Assembly (NCBI RefSeq): GCF_900090045.1
Contig: NC_041785.1
Span: 744,001 to 808,000 of the forward strand
Origin: Plasmodium malariae
Lineage: Eukaryota > Apicomplexa > Aconoidasida > Haemosporida > Plasmodiidae
Reading direction: 5' to 3'
Length of the DNA: 64,000 bases
The position numbers and the translations under genes are program-made. Below the pieces are notes generated by a model. The model saw only the letters and a list, made by a program, of their open reading frames with translations, had not been told where the DNA came from and did not search any database. This document shows, piece after piece, positions 26,801 to 39,643 of this stretch; position 1 is the first letter of the stretch; the number at the start of each line of letters is the position of its first letter.

Positions 26801-29800
26801 TATATGAATTTATCTGCATGTTATTACCATCTCCCTCTACTCCATTATGTCGATTGAAGGTATTTTCTTTAAATTTGTTATTAACAAGATCGTTAACATT
26901 CACATTGTTGCTGTGTGTACTTATATTATAGTTCAAGTTATTAATATTACTAGAGTGGTTTAAAGTGTATGAATCATTTAAACTTTTCAAGTCCTTTAAA
27001 TTTCCAGCATTATTTACTGCATGGGCATCGACATAATTAACTCGGTTCATCCTATTTACAGTTTCATTTTCACCCAACATATTTTTTGCATTAGAAACAT
27101 CCATATTTTTTTCTTTACTTAAATTATTATAATTTCCATTTAATGAAGAACTATTATAAAAATTATTAAAATAGGTATCATTGACTATGTTATTATTTAT
27201 CATACCATTGTTCATATTTCTATTCACTCCTGACAAATTGTTAAGTAATATGTTTTGCTTTTGAGGAAATACCTGTTCATTAATACCGTACATATTTTCA
27301 TACTGCTTTATAGAAGAGTAATTGTTCATTTTGTTTTCCATTAATTTGTTCCCCATTTTACTTTCTGCACACCTCGGATCTTCATTATTTGGTTTTAGCT
27401 TATCTCCGCCATAGTAATTATTATAACTATTATCAATAGAACCATTACTATAACTATAACTATTAATATTATTATTATTATTATTGATATTATTGTTATT
27501 ACTATTAATAACATTATTATTGCTGTGATTAATATTAATAATATTATTATTACTGTAATTGCTATTATTAATATTATTTCTACTCGATGGGTCGTTATGA
27601 AGTCCTAGTGAGCCCGTCGAATTTGAAATAGAATTATTAAAGTAACCATTCATGCTGTTGAGCATATGTTCAGCACCCTTATTCGTTATAACCATCTGTT
27701 CGTTATTATTTGGAATAGTTTTATTTTTCTTTTCAGCACCCAAAGCAGAAAGAAGTTTTTCTTTGTCTTTCTTTTTCCTCTTTTTTGTACTCTCCATACT
27801 CATAGAATTATTATTAATAATTAAGTTCATAACATTTGTCGGGTTGTTTATATTATTAACGTAAGATGCACTTTGTATATTGTTTATATCATAAGTGGAA
27901 ACGCTCTTGTTCACGTCTTCTTTACTTTTGTTTATTATATCTACATTTTGAGAAAGGGCAGATGAGTACATTTTTGGGTTAATTCCCTGTACATTTGAAC
28001 TATTTAAATAATTAGTATTATTATTTAACACATTTGCACCATGGTCAATAACCAAAAAATTTGCATTCGTTTGATACGTATTATTTATCTTATACATAGG
28101 TGGTACGTCGTTATTGTTCCGGATAGTACCTCCAATATACTTACTGCTATTCGAATTGTAATTATTCTTTTGATGAAGAGAATTTAAATTATTATAATAG
28201 CTTATTTGAGAATTATCAATATTATATGGGTCCTTATTTGAATTATTTTTTATATTCTCAACTTGGAGTTTTTTTTTATCATTTAACGACATATTTAAAC
28301 AAATATTGTAGCTTAAATTACTGCTTATGTTGTTATTCATTATAGAAGCATCTCCATTATTATTACTAATTTTATTTTTTTTATCCTTTAAATTGTTTAT
28401 GTTAATCTTGTTCTTACTATATGTTTTCATATTATAAAAGGAATTGTTTATACTATTCTTACTATAACTGAAATTTAATTTATCTATACTATCCGTATTA
28501 TTCTTCATACATGGAACTTTATCATCCGTCTTGTTATGTACGTCTGAGTGATTGCTTATACTGGAGCTTAAGCTCTTCCCATTACTTCCAACATTAGTAC
28601 CTATATTCTTAATATTACTCTTTATATTACTCGTAGTATAATTCATGTTATTTAAGTTGCTTATTCTGTTACTCATGGAATCTGGATTATTAATGTTACT
28701 GTTACTATTATAGCTATTACTGTTGTTATTGTTCGTATTCTGAAAGTTAGGGAAAGTGTTAATTTTCCCCATGTTCATACTTAGGTTGTTGTTACTTAAA
28801 TGGGCCATATTCCTATTTAAGTTGTTCATGTTGCTTTTTACATTACTAAGATTGTTATTTACATTGCTCATTTTTCCGTTCATCGCAATGGAATTTGCAT
28901 TTGCACTATTAATTGCGTTTGGTTTGCTTACAATTGCATTAAAAATATTATTCCTATTACTGATGTTTGAATTATGGAAATTCTTACTGCTAAACATTTT
29001 GTTCGTGCTAAATGTATTAACAGCATTATTCGTATTATTCATGCTAATCGCACTATTCACGTTAATCGCACTATTCACGTTAATCATGTTCTTCATGTCA
29101 ATAGCATCGTTGATGTTATTCACACCAGCTAAGCTATTTAAATCGTTTGTACCATTTCCTCTATTAATTACGTCAACTGTCTTACCTCTAATTAAATTGT
29201 TTCCAGTACTCCTATTACTTAAGCTGCTAGTGTTATTTAAGTTTTTATTAATGTCAGAAGAATTATAGAACTTAGAAGTAGTATCATTATTATTTAGCAC
29301 AAAGTTTCGATAATTCGTTTGAGGAATATTCATACCTTGATCAATAATAGATCCTTTCATATTGTTAGAGAATTTATTGTAGTTCATAACATTTACTGAT
29401 TTATTATTCATACTGTTATTTAAAATATAAACTGCGCTTTCATTTGTTTTTTGACCCATACCACCAATTTTCAAGTTATTTATTATGCTTGGGTTTTTAG
29501 TATTATTATTATTACTGTTATAAGCATTTTTCTTTATATTGTTGTAAGTATAAGTTATATGTTCATTATTATGACTATGTCTATTATTATTATTATTACT
29601 AATATTATTATTACTAATATTATTATTACTGTTGTCATTATAACTATTACTATTGTTATTAATACTATTATGAAAATTAAAGTTGTTGTTCACTGAATAG
29701 CTAATCGGAGAGGATTTTGACATACTCTTAAGGATGTTATTGTTATTATTTTTAAAACTGCTGCCGTTGTTTGGATGTGATGCAGTAGTATTTGATGGGC

Positions 29801-29987
29801 TTACACCCCTCTTTTGCAAGCTCCTATTAAGAGTACTAAGATTATTTATAAATGGATTGTTTGATACATTTTCATTATTTTCATTATTTACAGTATCTAC
29901 ATTACATTCTTTATTATTATTATTATTATTTGCGTTATTTCTGTACGAACTGTTTTGGGAGATGTAAAAGTTGTTATTCGGTTTCAT
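22304..29987 (-). CDS. Very large asparagine-rich protein, conserved C-terminal region, unknown function
   Basis: The first exon, 24081..29987, encodes ~1,969 residues dominated by Asn with Ser, Ile and Met. Islands of other composition include KKRKKKDKEKLLSALGAEKK, VRRKKKSV and RKKYKKFSFCLNRVFKKK. Five further exons follow: 23922..23975, 23793..~23698 (possibly to 23666), 23462..23563, 23210..23355 and 22304..22913. They give roughly 2,300 aa. The region around the first splice junctions (LIKRIHICLDKIKS ... HLIWPLIEFSNNYRLDQYFH ... MYFNQRTLDDKL) and the segment TSFINHLHFDMVPDTDEMKK are non-repetitive and probably the conserved core. The C-terminal ~150 residues are Lys/Asn-rich with several basic clusters, suggesting nuclear localisation (inference). 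No known domain was recognised. The exon 3/4 junction is out of phase with the most protein-like donor; see findings. Confidence 0.75.
26163..26279 (-). repeat. 39-bp in-frame tandem repeat, about 3 copies
   Basis: Three near-identical 39-bp units within the Asn-rich gene encode a 13-residue unit DNNSNNNATTTIT. The flanks contain degenerate Asn/Thr/Ala-coding triplet runs. The length is a multiple of three, so copy-number change keeps the frame. Confidence 0.85.
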
Positions 29988-32038
29988 TTTGCAATGTTTT
30001 TTTTATATGTCCGTTTGAATATGTAATTTTATTTACTACGAACTACTTTCTTTTTCTTTTTCTTTTTCTTTTTTTTTTTTTTCTTTTTTTGCACTATATC
30101 CTAAATTAAGCGATAGTTATACTGTTATAAATCTTTTGATGACTAGAAATATTTTTTTTAATGATGAATTCAAAATGGCATTTCATCATCATTGTAATCA
30201 TGTAGGAATGCAAACATGTTTTACTTTTCACGTTTAGATTTTACGATTACATTTTACACTAACGTCGTCCTACGTTTTGCGCTCTTTATGTTTTGTGTTA
30301 TGTTTTTTACTTCATATTCTTTTGTCTGCCATTTACTAAGTCAATTATTATAACACATATATATGTATATAACAGTACATGTATACATTTGTATGTGCTT
30401 GAATATTTTATATATTCTTTGTCATTTAAATATAGTATGTAGCAAACATTTTATTCTATCTTTTTCATCAATAAAAAGACCATTATTGTAACAATATAAA
30501 ATAGAATTCTTTTCATTTACATAATTTTCATACTTTTAATTATTCACTGTTTTTAATTTTACAAAAAAAAAGAGGAGGAAATTAAATAAAATAAAGCTAA
30601 AATAAAATTAAAATACAATTGAAATAAAATTAAAATAAAATTAAAATAAAATTAAAATAAAATTGAAATAAAATTAAAATAAAACTGAAATAAAATTAAA
30701 ATAAAACTAAAATAAAACTGCAATAAAACTGGAATAAAACTGAAATAAAACTGAAATAAAACTGAAATAAAACTGAAATAAAAATGAAATAAAATTGAAA
30801 TAAAACTGAAATAAAAATGAAATAAAATTGAAATAAAACTGAAATAAAAATGAAATAAAATTGAAATAAAATTAAAATAAAAAAAAAATTAGAATATAAA
30901 ATTATGATTTTATTAAATTGGTACAAAGAAAAATTTATCTGCGCATGACACTAATATTTTTATGTACGCTTAAAGGGGAAAAAAAATAAGTATGATTAAA
31001 AAATAAAAGCACAAAATTGAATTCATGAATGCGTATTTTCGTAACTTTAATTTCACAGTTTTCTTTTAAATTTAACGGGAAAATATATAATTGTGTTATT
31101 CGTTAAATGGAAAAAATGATTACGTACACAATCTACTCATATATATTTTATATGTGTGCATATATGTACTTACTTGTATAAGTATACTTTTATATATGAA
31201 GAGTCCATATGAAGAAATTGGCGAATCACCCGTTGACTTTATATTCAGTGCTGTTACGTATGTTACATATTTTCAGATGTTATTTCTCACGAGAGAACAT
31301 CCACTACGATTACAATAATAAAAGAAAACTTTTTTAAGCATAACACAAAATTCTTTATAAGAATTGATTTCTTCTTTATTGTCTTGAACGATAATGAAAA
31401 GAAGCATAAAAATGTTTTGAAAAAAACAAATTTTCTTTAATTCTTTCAATATTAAAAAATTTTTAAAATAAAAATACATGTTAGAAAATATATTAAAATC
31501 AAAATGAACTTCATAAATAAGAAAAAATAAAAAAAAAAATTCATGCATGAAAGTATAAACGCTTATAGACTTCTGTTTTTTTCTTTTTATTTTTTTATTA
31601 AAGTACGCAGTGTTACTGGGTAAAAAATAATAATATAAAATATATAAATTAAATAATGAAAAATAAGCATAAACGACGCGTAAAATAATGAAGAAAAAAA
31701 AAAAATTTTTAAATAAGCTAGGGTAAGTGAATGATTATTACTACGAAAATGGAAGAAAAAATATATATGATGTATTATTATGGGTACAAAGTGTATATAA
31801 AACTTTTTTATCTCAACTGTACATATATAAATTTACATCAGTTCCTTCCGCTTATATGCATATATACATATACATATATATATATATATATATTATATGT
31901 TACATTTACTCATTTTAATGTGAATGAAAAAAGGAACGGAGGTAAGGGGCACAATATTAGCGCGAGAAATGTGTATACTTATAATAAAATATAATTCAAT
32001 AATTTTTAAAATAAGAGTTCCAAAAAAAAAAAAAAAAA
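29988..32038. other. Intergenic region between SEC24A 3' end and the Asn-rich gene 5' end
   Basis: AT-rich spacer of two co-oriented minus-strand genes. It contains the A-rich repeat at about 30,597-30,880. A 40-codon plus-strand ORF at 31196..31318 (MKSPYEEIGESPVDF...) is the only coding-like short ORF I noticed. Nothing else was recognised. Confidence 0.5.
30597..30880. repeat. A-rich tandem repeat, ~11-bp unit (AAATAAAACTG and variants)
   Basis: The strand shown is almost free of T apart from one or two per unit: AAAATTGAAAT, AAAACTGAAAT and similar variants are iterated about 25 times. The opposite strand reads as an open frame of Phe/Ile/Val/Leu, which is a composition artefact and not a gene. 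Confidence 0.8.
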
Positions 32039-32647
32039 TTAACGACCAAGTGCCGCAGCATGCGGATTGTTCAAAGAAGGAACAAACTGCGGGTATTTGG
32101 GACCTAAAAAAATAAAAATTTCGTAAACATATATGCATATTCATGTATCTCTTTACATACGAAACAATAAACGGTCAAAAAAAAAAAAATTTTTTTTAAT
32201 TCAAAGCTATAATTTGTAGGATCCAAAAAATCACTTTATGTATAAAATGATTATATATATAATAATGTAAATACAAAGTGAATATTCATTAAAAAAAAGA
32301 AAAAAAAACTGTGCTGTAAAAAAATGTCCTTCAAACAATAACATTAATATAAGTTATAATGGAGATCTTTTGCTTTGTCACTTAAAAGGGAATATTGTGC
32401 ACACAACTTAACTAGGTGTAAATATGCATATATATAATCACTTATAAATCCATTTTAAAACAAATTTTGTCAAAATTATACAAAAAATAAAATCCTATCT
32501 ACATACATAACTTCACACATGTATATTATGTATATTTAAAAATTGTAATTCTTTTTATCTTACAAATTTTTGCTAAAAATTCTTTTAAAGACATCATCAT
32601 GTGTTGTGATCTATCTTCAATTAAACATGAGAAAAATCTACAAGGTT

Positions 32648-32697
<50 letters not shown>

Positions 32698-35600
32698 GAC
32701 ACATAGATATACATATATAAAGATGTGTATACATAATGTCACACGTTTTTTCCTTCATGCGGTCAGAAACACATATACATACACATATGAGGATATATAA
32801 TGGAAAAATTAATGAGCATATATATAGGAAACATTACTTATATTCCAATGGGTCTCCTTGCTTCACGATCAACAGTTTCATATACGAGGGTGTTCTATTT
32901 TTCCTTAACACATTAATTATGTTTAATACTTGCACACCACAAGGATTACCGGTTGACCCTAAAAAATTTTTAAATAATAGGGGAAGGGGGGGGGAAAAAA
33001 AATTACATAAATGCATCTTCCACTACAAATTAACACAACACATATATATATATATATACATACAAACATAAATACATATCTTCTTTTCTGAATTACCTAT
33101 ATGATTTTCCGCATATTCCGAATTTAACTGTTCTATGGATTGAACTCCAAACACTGCATACATCCACTGGGGATTGATACTTCTGCGAAGGACAAATAAA
33201 AAGTGTACCGCACGTGTGCATGATCATGTACAGGCATTTGCGCACAATCATACACATGTATGTATGGACCGTTGTACTAATTCAAAATAAAATAGTCTTT
33301 CACGAAACAGTAATGTATAGACTTATTTTTCGAAATACCTCCCTATCCACATAACAATATGTTCCCCATCTTCAACTAAGTAACAACCATCTTGTGTCAT
33401 AATTTCACAAGTCAAATTCAACGTGTCAGGTAGCATAATAGAATTGTTCTCATCATAGTTACCATGATGTTTTTCTAAATTGTGTAAACTAAACATTCTT
33501 GGATAAAAATAGGCTTCTACTGATTCCACAGGTATATTTTCAACTCTTGACCAATGAAAAATTCTTAAGTCAGGTGAAATGTCTCCACTATCCCTAAAAG
33601 AAATTGACTTTAGCATACCTAAAATATATACAGATAATAACCTAGCACTTTCTGATGGTAGTAACTGTGCCGATAACACCTGAGAACAAAGTGTTTGAAT
33701 TAAATTTCTTCCATCAGCTATTTTCCCTTTCTTAGTAATATCTATTGCTTGATGAGATAATAATGATACAACAACTTGAGGATTAACTGAATCTGTAATG
33801 GTTTTAATATTCTGTGTAACAGGCAAAGCATAAGTATGTAAACGAATTCTTCTTTCACCATTAGAGTTCGTATATAATAAAGCTGACTGGACATAGACCA
33901 CAGAATCTTGAACTACATTTTCTTCCAAATCAACAATAATACTAAAATTTTGATGAGAGTGACAATTTGGTAAAGCTAATAAGTCTACTCCTCTGAATTG
34001 AAAATTTCCATACCAGTTAGTAATTTTCCATCCTCTACTTATTCTTATTCTCATTACTGATTCCCAAGCAATTTCTGTTGTTAATGCAAATAATAATTCC
34101 TCTCTTAATTTATCACTATATTGATGTACATTAAATTGTGGATAATAATATAAAGAACCTCCTGAATTCTTAATTAAAGGGTATATGGTAGCTAAATCGA
34201 GATTATATAATGGGCATGCAAACAAATCTACTGCAATTTGATATTGTGTTATGTTTTGTGCTAATTCGGCATATAAATTATTAAAAGGAGTTAACATTTC
34301 CACTTCTCTTACCTTGGCATCTACAACATTATTTCCTGAACTATTTGAACTATATATATTTTTATAACTACTACCTTTATCTTTTATTTCTCTATTTACA
34401 TTTACTGTTAGATCGCCAATATTTGGCACTGATGATACAAAAAATAAAAGTTTTCCACCCACTTTTTTTAATACCATTACTGCTGCTTTTAATGCATTAC
34501 CAGCACAAGAATCACTCATTTTATTATTTCTCCACATAGTAGGTAAATTATCTAATAACACATCTATCACATTTTGACATTCATGGGCATTTACTAAAAT
34601 ATCTTCAGGTAAAGGGATAAATATATCTTGTATATCTGGTACTATCATCATTTGTGTTTGTTTTAAATTTGAATTTAAATTGTAAAAATGAACAGTAGAA
34701 TCAAATGTCATAATTCCAATTAAGGTACGAGAATCGAATGAATTTTTATTATTAAGATCACTATTTTTTGGTAATAATTTTTTAATAGTACTACAAACCA
34801 CATCTAATAAACCTGAATTAACAGATGTCACTGTTACATCAATTAAAAATAAATAAACAGGAGGTTGCGGGGGTCTTATCATGTAATCACTTGGGGCAAT
34901 AAATTCAACACTACCCGTACATAATTCTGGTCTTTGAAATAAATCTTTTCTTTTTCCTTTCTCATCTAATGGAACAAAATAAAATTGAGGTGTATCATTC
35001 ACATGATAGCACATGTTACAATTCCATTTTTTCCCTCCTGCTTCGAACCTAACAAATGGGTTTATATATGTTCTACATTTTTTACATCTAACAACAGTTG
35101 AATTTCCAAAATTTACTGATGATAACTCGGGATATCCCTCAGGTATTGGAGCTAATGGTTGTATTACAAAACCTAAAGGCACATATGCTTTCTGTTTTAA
35201 TGTTGTATTTGCTGGCATATAACTTACAGAACTTTTTACAAAATGAGAAAATGCATTAAATTGTAAAAATTCTTGATAAGAATCATTTATAATTGGTTGT
35301 ACTACATTATTTACATGTCCGCTAGTATCATACCCTAATACGTTTCCTTGTGTTTTTAATATATTGGTAGGGCTACCTTGTACAGGAATAAATTGATTAG
35401 GCACACCTCGATATTGTGCTTGGTTATTTAAATATGCATTTGTATTTGTTCCATCTCCATATATATTTTCGTTTATATTACTTGTATTCATATGTGGTTG
35501 ATTTGGAATACTATATCCTCCCTGTTGCATTTGCTGTTGTGGATGATAATAACCTTGTATATACACATTTTCATTTCCTTTAAGATTATTACTATTACTT

Positions 35601-35758
35601 GCTATATCAGCAGTATTATTGTTATAAAAAAAAGGGTTGTTCATTGGTTTATTTACATTATTTTGATTACTGTTATTATAAAATGTAGCATTACTATTAG
35701 CATTGATATTGCTGTTGTTGTAACTGTTTAACCCTCTATTATTTTCATATGGCTGCAT
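32039..35758 (-). CDS. SEC24A: COPII coat cargo-adaptor Sec24, paralogue A
   Basis: Five exons join in phase to ~921 aa: 33339..35758, 33097..33182, 32838..32958, 32564..32637 and 32039..32103. Residues 1-~165 are a disordered Asn/Gln-rich head. A Cys4 zinc finger follows at ~223-246 (CKKCRTY ... WNCNMC). The trunk/vWA-like region begins PPVYLFLIDVTVTS. The beta-sandwich and helical regions come next, and the gelsolin-like tail runs MWIGRSINPQWMYAVFGVQS. The last exon gives CPKYPQFVPSLNN...ALGR. Sec24 binds cargo and Sec23 in the pre-budding COPII complex at ER exit sites (established). Exon 4 could read on to an in-frame stop at 32526, but the GTAAGA donor in phase with the 32103 acceptor gives a far better terminus. 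P. falciparum has a second, Sec24B paralogue. The identification as A rests on synteny that I recall. Confidence 0.94.
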
Positions 35759-37516
35759 TTTAACTTCGAAAATTGTCTATTTACACAAGTGATAAATGTT
35801 CTTAGAAAAAAAAAAAAAAAAAAAACTAATGTTTCCTAATTCCTTTACTAGTAAATAACTCTTGCTCCTTTGTAATATATGGAAGTGAGTAAAGGAAATG
35901 GAGGAGAATCACTATATATAAAAAATAGCTTCAAAATATAATCGCAAAAGTAAATCTAAATGTACACCTAAACAAACACATAAAATACACAACAAATATA
36001 CAGGTATAAATGTATATATACCCGCAAATGTACAAGTTAACGCGTAAATATACACAATAGTGTGCTCGCAAATTACGCAAAAATGTACACGCAAATTACA
36101 CGAAAATATATATGTATATGTATGTATAATAAATGTATAATTTTTTCCTTTTTCACTAATTATATTAGCTATATAATCATTTGGCTATGTATTATGTTTC
36201 TTAAGCAATACTTTTTTCATCTAATAATTTTATTATCCTTTATACATATTATATCTAATGTTTTGTTTAATTTTTTTTTTTTTTTTTCATTATTTATGTT
36301 AAATTTCTTTCCTATGTTCGTTTTATTAAGTTTTTGCTTATTTCTGTAATTATGTGTTTAATTTTTTATGATTATGCAAAAAAATTAAGCAGTGCCACAT
36401 ATTTTTATGAATTCATAATAACACATACAATAATATATTTGTATGTATATAAAATATATATGTATAAATATACAAAACTTTTATTCGCTTAAGTGTATAA
36501 GTATGCACTAAATAGTTATTAACACAAATTGTACAACTTTTTGCTATTTTTTCTTAATAAGTGCTTTGTTATTATGAATATAATAATTACGTTCACATAT
36601 ATAATTATGTTCATATATAATATATCAACACGTTAAAATCTCTTTTTCCTAACAAATTTTTTCAATTTTTTTTTTTTTGGAATTTTACCTTATATAGGGA
36701 GCTTTATTATTTATACACTGCTACAAATCATCACACTTCAAAAATTTACAAAAAAAAATTAAAATAAAACAAACTAAAACAAAATAAAACAAAACAAAAT
36801 GAAGAAAAATAAAATAAAATAAAATAAAACGATATAAAATAAAATAAAACAAAATTATTCTGTATTACAATATTTTCCCAAATTCAAAATATTCACGTAA
36901 TTTTTATATTTTACGCGAAATTTCAATACAACATTTATATTACATCTTTGCGAATTCATGTTATTTTTTTATTTTAATTATGTGGAGTTTTTTTTGTATG
37001 ATCTTTTTAAGAAGAATTTCCATTAAGAGGCTATTTACATATATATTTATTTTATATGTAGTTCACACACATACAAGTATTTAAATAATTTTATACTTTA
37101 GTAAATAATTTTAAATTGTACATTAAATATTATTTTTTTGGTCATTTCATAAAATTGCATACTCTTGTATGAACGTTATAATAAAGTGAATTATATAGTT
37201 CAGAGTTTTTACTGGAAAGAAGAATATATAATAGATGTACGTGGGCATATATACATACGTGTCGATATAACATGATGAAACGTATGAGTATGAGAAAAGT
37301 AGTAAAATAAGCACATTAATTTATATACCAAAACATGAACAAATTAATTGCGGAAAAACTGTAACTATTTTGTTACTATGTATTTCTTAGCATTATAGGC
37401 GAAGTTAAAAAAATTTGTGTTTATATATATATTTATGTTATTTTTGCCTTTAATCTCTTTATTTTTTTGTAAACTTGGGTCTCCTATAAAAGCCTCTGTG
37501 CTGTGCATAACTTTTT
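35759..37516. other. Intergenic region, SEC24A 5' flank
   Basis: AT-rich spacer with poly-A next to the SEC24A start and AAAATAAAAC-type A-rich runs near 36,760-36,855. The less AT-rich patch at 37,470-37,560 belongs to the candidate small gene described in the next entry. No RNA gene was recognised. Confidence 0.55.
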
Positions 37517-38698
37517 TCTTCTAAAGCGTTCCTTAACACTGTCCTTCCTTAAACTCATTTCTGTTATATTTTAACCATGTAAAAATATAATACTGTTTTT
37601 TGTTTAAACAAATATTGTTAAGACATTCATAAAGCTAAACAAACAGCGAGAAATAAAAAAAAATATAAATAATGAGAACATATACAATAAGCAAAGAAAA
37701 CAGGAGAGGACAAAAAAGGAAAAGAAAAGAAAAAAAAAGTAACAGTATCACTTAATTGGCACTAAAATATATTTTACATGTTATTTGAGTATATGACACG
37801 CAAAAATTATTATAAAATCAAATTATGCACAAAAATGTATATATATATATAACGGTACACATAAGAGAATATTATGAAAATGACAGAAACTTTCTTAGTT
37901 GTTACCAGTAGTACAAGTTCTAATTCATTCTCTGTTAATATGATGTAAAGATGTTTTGTGCATTGTATCAAATTTATATCTGAAGTACCTATATCTTAAG
38001 AATGTGTATATGTAAATACTTAAAAAACTATATACCGTAAACGTAAATATGTGTGTGTGTAGGTGCATATTTAAACAGTTCTAATAATTAAAAAAAAAAA
38101 AGAAAAAAAAAACTTTTTTTTGTTTAAATTAAAAGTAGTCACTTATATGTATTAATCTGAATTATGTAAAAAGAAGTTTCTTAGAATATATTTATTTAAA
38201 ATTTTTAATAAGATTAGTGAAAAAAAAAATAATAAAAAATTTCCTTTAATTTTTGATGAAAAAAGACTACATTTGTAATTATCTATAATTTTTACACTCT
38301 GTCCTTTACGCCAACTCTCGATAATTACTACTTAATCATTTTGTGTAATAATTCCATAACAAGTGTTTCCATATGTTGATGCTTACACAAGTAGTTCATA
38401 TACTCTTCCAACGGTGAGATTGTATCTATTATTAACGCGCTCTTCAATTAAAATTAAATATAAGAATTGTATCTTTTGACTGGCAAATGGCGTGAAATTA
38501 GAATCTTAAAATTTTTTTTCATTTACGCATGGGCGAAATTAGCTCTTCCAATTATACTTTAGCTTATAAAATTATTCTGTTACGGTAAATATGGTATTAG
38601 TGTAATGATTTTTTTTTTTTTTTTATTACGACGAAACACCTATAGTAACACTTTTCATTTTGTTCAAATGTTAAAAGTCCAAAAACATTAGTGCTCAT
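37517..38698 (-). CDS. Candidate small multi-exon gene, unknown function
   Basis: Within a ~3.9-kb gap there are coding-like islands on the minus strand whose splice phases agree. Exon 1, 38630..38698, codes MSTNVFGLLTFEQNEKCYYR plus CFV and ends at GTAATA in phase 0. Exon 2, 38387..38441, follows TTGAAG, codes SALIIDTISPLEEYMNYL and ends at GTAAGC in phase 1. Exon 3, 37906..37979, follows TTCAG, codes INLIQCTKHLYIILTENELE plus LVLL and ends at GTAACA in phase 0. A terminal exon starts near 37517-37520 (VMHSTEAFIGDPSLQKNKEI). Another frame there ends in ...SYAQHRGFYRRPKFTKK, so the 3' end is unresolved; coordinates cover only the start of the last exon. I recognise no family. The sequence is far less AT- and Asn-biased than the flanks. 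Confidence 0.42.
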
Positions 38699-39643
38699 TA
38701 AAACAACAAATCATGTATACGAGAAATTTTTATTGCAAAGGTTTCGTTCTCATGTTTTCTAAAATATTCGATACTAAAGGTTGTACCTCTACATCGATAT
38801 TAAAAAATAAAGCCCCACATTTTTTATATTATTATTTTTTTTCAAGTTTTGAGAGCTTATATGCTGTTATGAGCACAAAAAGGTAACAGAAAAACTGTTC
38901 TTAGTTAAACGGTTAAAGAGGTTATAAGAAAGCAGAAAGGCAATAATGACCATTTCATATTATTAAACTTATTTTGGAGATCATCTGAGAGTTATACGCT
39001 TTTGTATTAATAAATAATAAACTAAGCACGTATTTAATAATGTGTACTAGTATATATAGTCAAATTATCCATAAGGCATGGCATTTATATATTGTATAGA
39101 TATATATGTATACATTTACTCACTCTCTTGAGCGGTTTTTCGCCTCCTCCGTTCAGTGCTATTATATTTTTGTTTCATTTTATGTTCTTTTGCTTTGAAA
39201 GTGTATGATATTTATTTAATAACGAATTGAATTTATATTACGAGCTTTTATTTCGTACCCCTTGTACAATAAATTTATTTAACCCTATCTATCATACTCA
39301 ATATAATAACACTCTATAACGAGAAAAATATTGTGGTTTTACAAAAGCGTAATGTTTGTAAACACTTATTTGAATACGAAATGAAATTAATGGATTTCAA
39401 AAGTTGGGCTTTATTGAAATAGATACAAACAGAACGTATGTGTTATAAGCCTCCTCTATTTTTTTTACTAATAAAATTAAATATATACATTTAATAACAT
39501 ACATACAAACATACATATAAGGAGAGCAATAGTTCCTTACAAAAAATATTGTTCACGGAATACACATAGATTATCATAAAGCATATGAATAAATACGTTT
39601 GTCAAGAATACTTTTAAAAGGAATAGATTATGTAAAGGAAAAA
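38699..39643. other. Intergenic region and PRMT5 5' flank, with a short uORF
   Basis: The region holds a 57-codon plus-strand ORF at 38713..38886 (MYTRNFYCKGFVLMFSKIF...) of doubtful status. A 10-codon upstream ORF at 39585..39617 ends 26 nt before the chosen PRMT5 ATG. The rest is AT-rich. Confidence 0.5.

Noticed and set aside
24391..29967. Plus-strand hydrophobic ORFs over the Asn-rich gene
   Set aside because: Antisense of AAT/AAC codons reads as Ile/Leu/Val, so these are shadow frames.
32526..32563. SEC24A ending at an in-frame stop after exon 4
   Set aside because: A consensus GTAAGA donor joins in phase to a downstream exon with a much more protein-like terminus (CPKYPQFVPSLNN).
37936..37990. 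C/D-box snoRNA candidate (TATGATGT ... CTGA)
   Set aside because: The C box does not match RTGATGA and there is no terminal stem. The patch is better explained as an exon of the small minus-strand gene.
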